Of a DNA stretch of 64,000 nucleotides, positions 60,618 to 64,000 are shown in pieces. The notes beneath the pieces are model-generated. The model ran no database searches. It was given only the letters and a program-made list of their open reading frames with translations, and was not told the DNA's origin. Position 1 is the first letter of the stretch, and each line of letters starts with the position of its first letter. Position numbers and translations under genes: made by a program. This DNA is from Vicia villosa (lineage: Eukaryota; Streptophyta; Magnoliopsida; Fabales; Fabaceae): NCBI RefSeq assembly GCF_029867415.1, contig NC_081182.1:16242497-16306496 (forward strand). The letters run 5' to 3'.

Positions 60618-63423
60618 TTAAGTTGCACCAATGTCGATATCTTTTTGTCGTGATTGACACACTTTAGTGTCTCACGGTATTGCAAAAAGAAATTTGTTCA
60701 CATAATAAATATTTAATATCAAGTTGATAAATCATTAAATTAAATATTTACCTCTTTGTTCCATATGCATGGAGAAATATTGTTCGGACAAAATAAAACA
60801 GTGATATGTCTAATGAAGCCCCTGAAATATCTTTCTATGGTGGGAGTGGGAACATGAGCAGGTGTTTACAGGTGACCACGAGACCTTTTATAAGAACAAG
60901 AACCATAATAATGAGATAACGGTCTTAACTCATAGTTGAAATCATCGATGTCGAACATTTATCCTTATTCAAATTTTGTAAGTTAGGTCTGCGACGACTG
61001 CATTTTCTCTCTACGCATATATAAATGTTGAGACACTCTATTGTGCCTAAATCATTTTTCGTTCATCTGTTATTTCTCTGTAATTTTAAATAAAAATGAG
61101 AAAAAATAAAACAAATACTTTAATCGTGTATTAAACGTATCTATCATGATCCAAAAGAAAGCTCCCGAAGTGCACTCTACACGGTTCTAGGAGAATCAAT
61201 TCGAGGGTTGGCGTCAAAAGGTACCATCTTGGTTCTAGAAGAATCAATCTGGGGGATGGCTTCAAAAGGGGCCTTCTTGATGCATGATGATAATAATGAG
61301 TAATGACCTCTAACATAAGATTTTCAAGATCCTATAAAACTATATAAGTAACACATACACGGTAAATTTAAACATATTTGATAAATTATTTGATTGCTTA
61401 CAATAAATTTTAGATCTTAGCACTTGATTGGATGAAAAGTGATAGTTTTAAATTTTTTTTTTAATGAGACAGAGATTGGGAGAGTAGACTGAATTATGAC
61501 TATAAACGATTCAGAATGATGCTTTCAGAATAAAGTGCGTCCGAATAGTAACTATAAACCTAGATATGGTCAAAGTTAAAAAAATTTAGAGAGCTCAAAA
61601 AATGGTGGATTGGGAATCTACTTATTTATATAGTGTGTAAACTAAACGCGAGTTTATATTAATTAATCTGTTCGAAGAAAATATTTAGATAGACACAACT
61701 ATGACACTTGAATGTACCCACAACCAATCACAATTTTTTATTAATTAAAAAATAGAATTAAAATTGTCTTTCTTCTTCGTTATCACAACCACTCCCGTGA
61801 TTCCAACTAAAAACAAAAAATTAAATTTTAAATAAATTTGAATTATATCTCTCCATATTATTTCTCTCGGTTTGATATATGCTCCCTTAAATGCAAACGC
61901 CGCAAACAATTTAAAAACTATTCATGACACTGGTGTGGTCAACGATATTGATTCATGAATGAACTTAACAAAAATGAGAATGAGAGCAAAAGTGCAAGGT
62001 CCAATTGTAGGGTCATCTCAAAATGAAAACTAAAACAAACCTTAAAGATGGGTTAGTTTCAACTAACCAACAACTATGCACACATTAGTAACCAATATAA
62101 ATGAAAACAAAGATAAGGTACCAAATTGTAGCATTGGAGTTTGTTTCCATTTTGGTTTAGATGAGTCTTTTGGACTCTGCAAAAAGAGTCCAACATGTGA
62201 AATACATAGTGCTATAGTAGCAAAAGAATAATGAGTTTGATAAAGGTGTTGTGGTAATAGTAACTTTACGGCACATGCAAGGAACATTGATTTTTAATTT
62301 GTAGTGGTCCTTTTTCATATGTCGTTGATTGATGCTTGTGTTGTGCTGTTGGTGTTTGTATTTGTCGTGGTAGAAGCCAGCTACTAGTAGGACATTTTTG
62401 GGCTCCAAGTTCTATATGTGGATGTGGATAGGAAAAGGGTAATGGCTACCTATTGAAGTAACCCTACTTTCCTCATTTTTTCTCTTACTTTATAAACAGA
62501 AATTTAGATTCTGATAGTAAACAACACATGCATACAACTCAATAAGAATTTCAACTTTATAACTAAATCACCTTTTGTTAATACTAACAAAATTTCCAGC
62601 TATGTGTCAATTATTCTCCTTTTGGTCTCCTCACTGGGTTTTCTTCTTTTGTACCAGATGTAATGGCTACTCTACTTTAGATTAGTTTGGAAATCAAAGT
62701 TGGAACTAGGAAAAAAGTTGAACTAATGGCAGAAAAATTAAATACGGTAATAAATAAAATATGTCTGTAATTTTATAGTTAATTGTAGTAGTAAAGATTT
62801 TATTGTGTTGTGTGCCAAAGAATTTAATTGTTGGGAGAGGTTTATCTGAGATTTTTCATACCTGGTATTGTGGCTCCAGATTATCTTTCCAATTCAATAT
62901 GAGTATGTTGCTTCAGGCAGCATGATAGAAGTATGGACTTGTAAAAGGCATGCTCTTAAAAGATCTTACAGCAAGACGAACCATCGAATAAAAACAGTTT
63001 TAACATAAGAATCGTTTAAAATGATATAAATATCGTTTGAACAGATATTTCAACTACTACTTCGAGAAAATGAAGCGTTAACGATTTATCGAAGCTAATT
63101 TTATCAATTATCTTGAAACAGATCAATACAATGTGATTGCACTAAATAATTACCAAAAGGATGGATTCTTGATGTAGTCTTGAAAAGTGCTTAATAAACT
63201 AAGAACACAAGGTGTGAAAGATGAAGTTATGAACATCTCCAATGCAATAAAATAGTTGTGAACAAAAGGGCAACCTTCTATAAATGGATAATCACATGAA
63301 AAAAGTTTTCACCTATATTATAAATTACTATACTATATGCTAAGAACACACTATCTATTGCTAATCAGAAACCAAAACATTAACACATACAAAATCCCTA
63401 CTGCAAGAAACCAACAGGAAACT
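60618..63423. other. Intergenic sequence with no clear gene
   Basis: No domain was recognised. An imperfect tandem repeat is listed separately. Minus-strand frames at 62,408-62,157 and 62,287-62,063 overlap each other and lack family motifs. The part next to 63,424 will include the 3' untranslated region of the SH3P gene. Confidence 0.35.
61183..61278. repeat. Two-copy 48-bp tandem repeat
   Basis: GGTTCTAG(G/A)(A)GAATCAAT begins each unit (61,183 and 61,231). The units continue GGG(T)TGGC(G/T)TCAAAAGG and end CATCTT or CTTCTT. Period is exactly 48 bp, so the repeat keeps frame: on the minus strand each unit encodes LLxPxxxLILLEPxx-type sequence. No family recognised. Confidence 0.7.
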
Positions 63424-64000
63424 TCAAAACACTTCCGCCACTTTGCTTGCAAGGACTTGGTCCCTCCTTTCGACATAACCAAATGGAAACCAACCTGCTC
63501 TTCCTTTGCATTCACCCTCAGCCCATCCATTGTTTGACACCTTTCAAAATCACAATCATGTTAGGAACAACTTTTGACCCACAAAATAAAATGACGGTTT
63601 AAAATACGATAATGTTATTTTACATGCAATAGCACGTAAACAAGAAATAAGCGGGTAAATCACAAACCTTACGAACGACGATATAATCCCCAACAGATAA
63701 ATTTAGTTCAACTTCAGACTCGGCGTGATAGGGAAATAAAACCTGCACAAGTAAAATGTACAACAGAAAGTAAAGTAAGCAGTCTATTAGTTCTTAACAC
63801 ATTATCTATAACCTTCTTACAAGAAACAGTCTAACCTCTCCTAAGAAGTAACCCATATTGTCTGTTATGCCATTACGTTCCTGAGAAGCATAGACACCAT
63901 TCACTTCTTCGTATGATGGAGGTGGCGGCATGTTGTTGTCCACACTAGGTGTAGGAGGGGCTTCAATACGATGCCGTTCTGATACCATCTGTCATTACAT
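63424..64000 (-). CDS. SH3 domain-containing protein (SH3P2-like), C-terminal part, partial
   Basis: Three minus-strand exons at the right edge: 63,988-63,836, 63,742-63,668 and 63,540-63,424, with GT...AG introns and an open phase throughout (51, 25 and 39 codons including the stop). The first gives MVSERHRIEAPPTPS and a PPPPSYEEVNGVYAS linker. The SH3 domain follows: YFLGEVLFPYHAESEVELNL, SVGDYIVVRK, NNGWAEGECKGRAGWFPFGY and VERRDQVLASKVAEVF at the C-terminus. This matches plant SH3P2/SH3P3 proteins, which have an N-terminal BAR domain and act in clathrin-linked traffic, autophagy and cell-plate formation (family knowledge). The acceptor CAG directly precedes the Met codon at 63,988, so that Met is internal and the BAR part lies beyond base 64,000. 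The gene looks intact. Confidence 0.9.

Noticed and set aside
62063..62408. Two overlapping minus frames of 74 and 83 codons
   Set aside because: No motif, no codon pattern and mutual overlap; left as unassigned sequence.

Overview
The window is nuclear DNA of a flowering plant. The AT-rich intergenic sequence, nested plant LINE, hAT, Mutator-like, Ty1/copia and Ty3/gypsy remnants, and plant-type split genes (KIN-7 kinesin, B-box factor, SH3P) all point that way. The LTR families look like those of papilionoid legumes, so a temperate legume is my best guess; this is inference from remembered family resemblance, not from a search.

Only three host genes are supported, all on the minus strand. 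(1) A complete double B-box transcription factor gene (15,927-17,077, 3 exons, 235 aa). (2) A complete kinesin-7 gene (28,126-38,438) that I could splice into 24 exons giving 1,078 aa, with an N-terminal motor, a long coiled coil and a C-terminal RING finger, i.e. the KIN-7D/MKRP type. (3) The last three coding exons of an SH3-domain protein of the SH3P2 type (63,424-63,988), whose 5' part lies beyond the right edge.

Almost everything else is transposon sequence, much of it nested. From left to right: a PIF/Harbinger-type MITE (557-1,277); a hAT transposase remnant split by a 4.6-kb LINE (5,190-11,060); Ty1/copia-type LTRs (11,510-13,932); a hAT MITE with a perfect 8-bp target duplication (14,936-15,635); the B-box gene; a decayed LINE (18,560-19,925); a 5'-truncated minus-strand LINE (20,915-22,975); a pair of direct duplications (23,005-23,575 and 26,270-27,145) bracketing a Ty3/gypsy protease-RT fragment, which itself carries a hAT MITE; the kinesin gene; a SIRE/Maximus-like copia remnant with its 3' LTR (39,180-43,921); a second hAT remnant (48,629-54,773) with a Mutator-like element (MULE, 49,439-54,285) inside it; two minus-strand Ty3/gypsy remnants (54,780-57,690 and 58,300-60,617); a stretch with little recognisable content; and the SH3P gene.

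The most unusual locus is the MULE. It has inverted repeats of about 220 bp. Its transposase gene is dead (in-frame stops, at least two frame breaks, and Asn where the first catalytic Asp is expected). In convergent orientation it also carries a small two-exon gene (53,485-53,980) that is still open and encodes a 137-aa GRF-like zinc-finger protein. That layout resembles mudrA/mudrB of maize MuDR, but with a different second protein.
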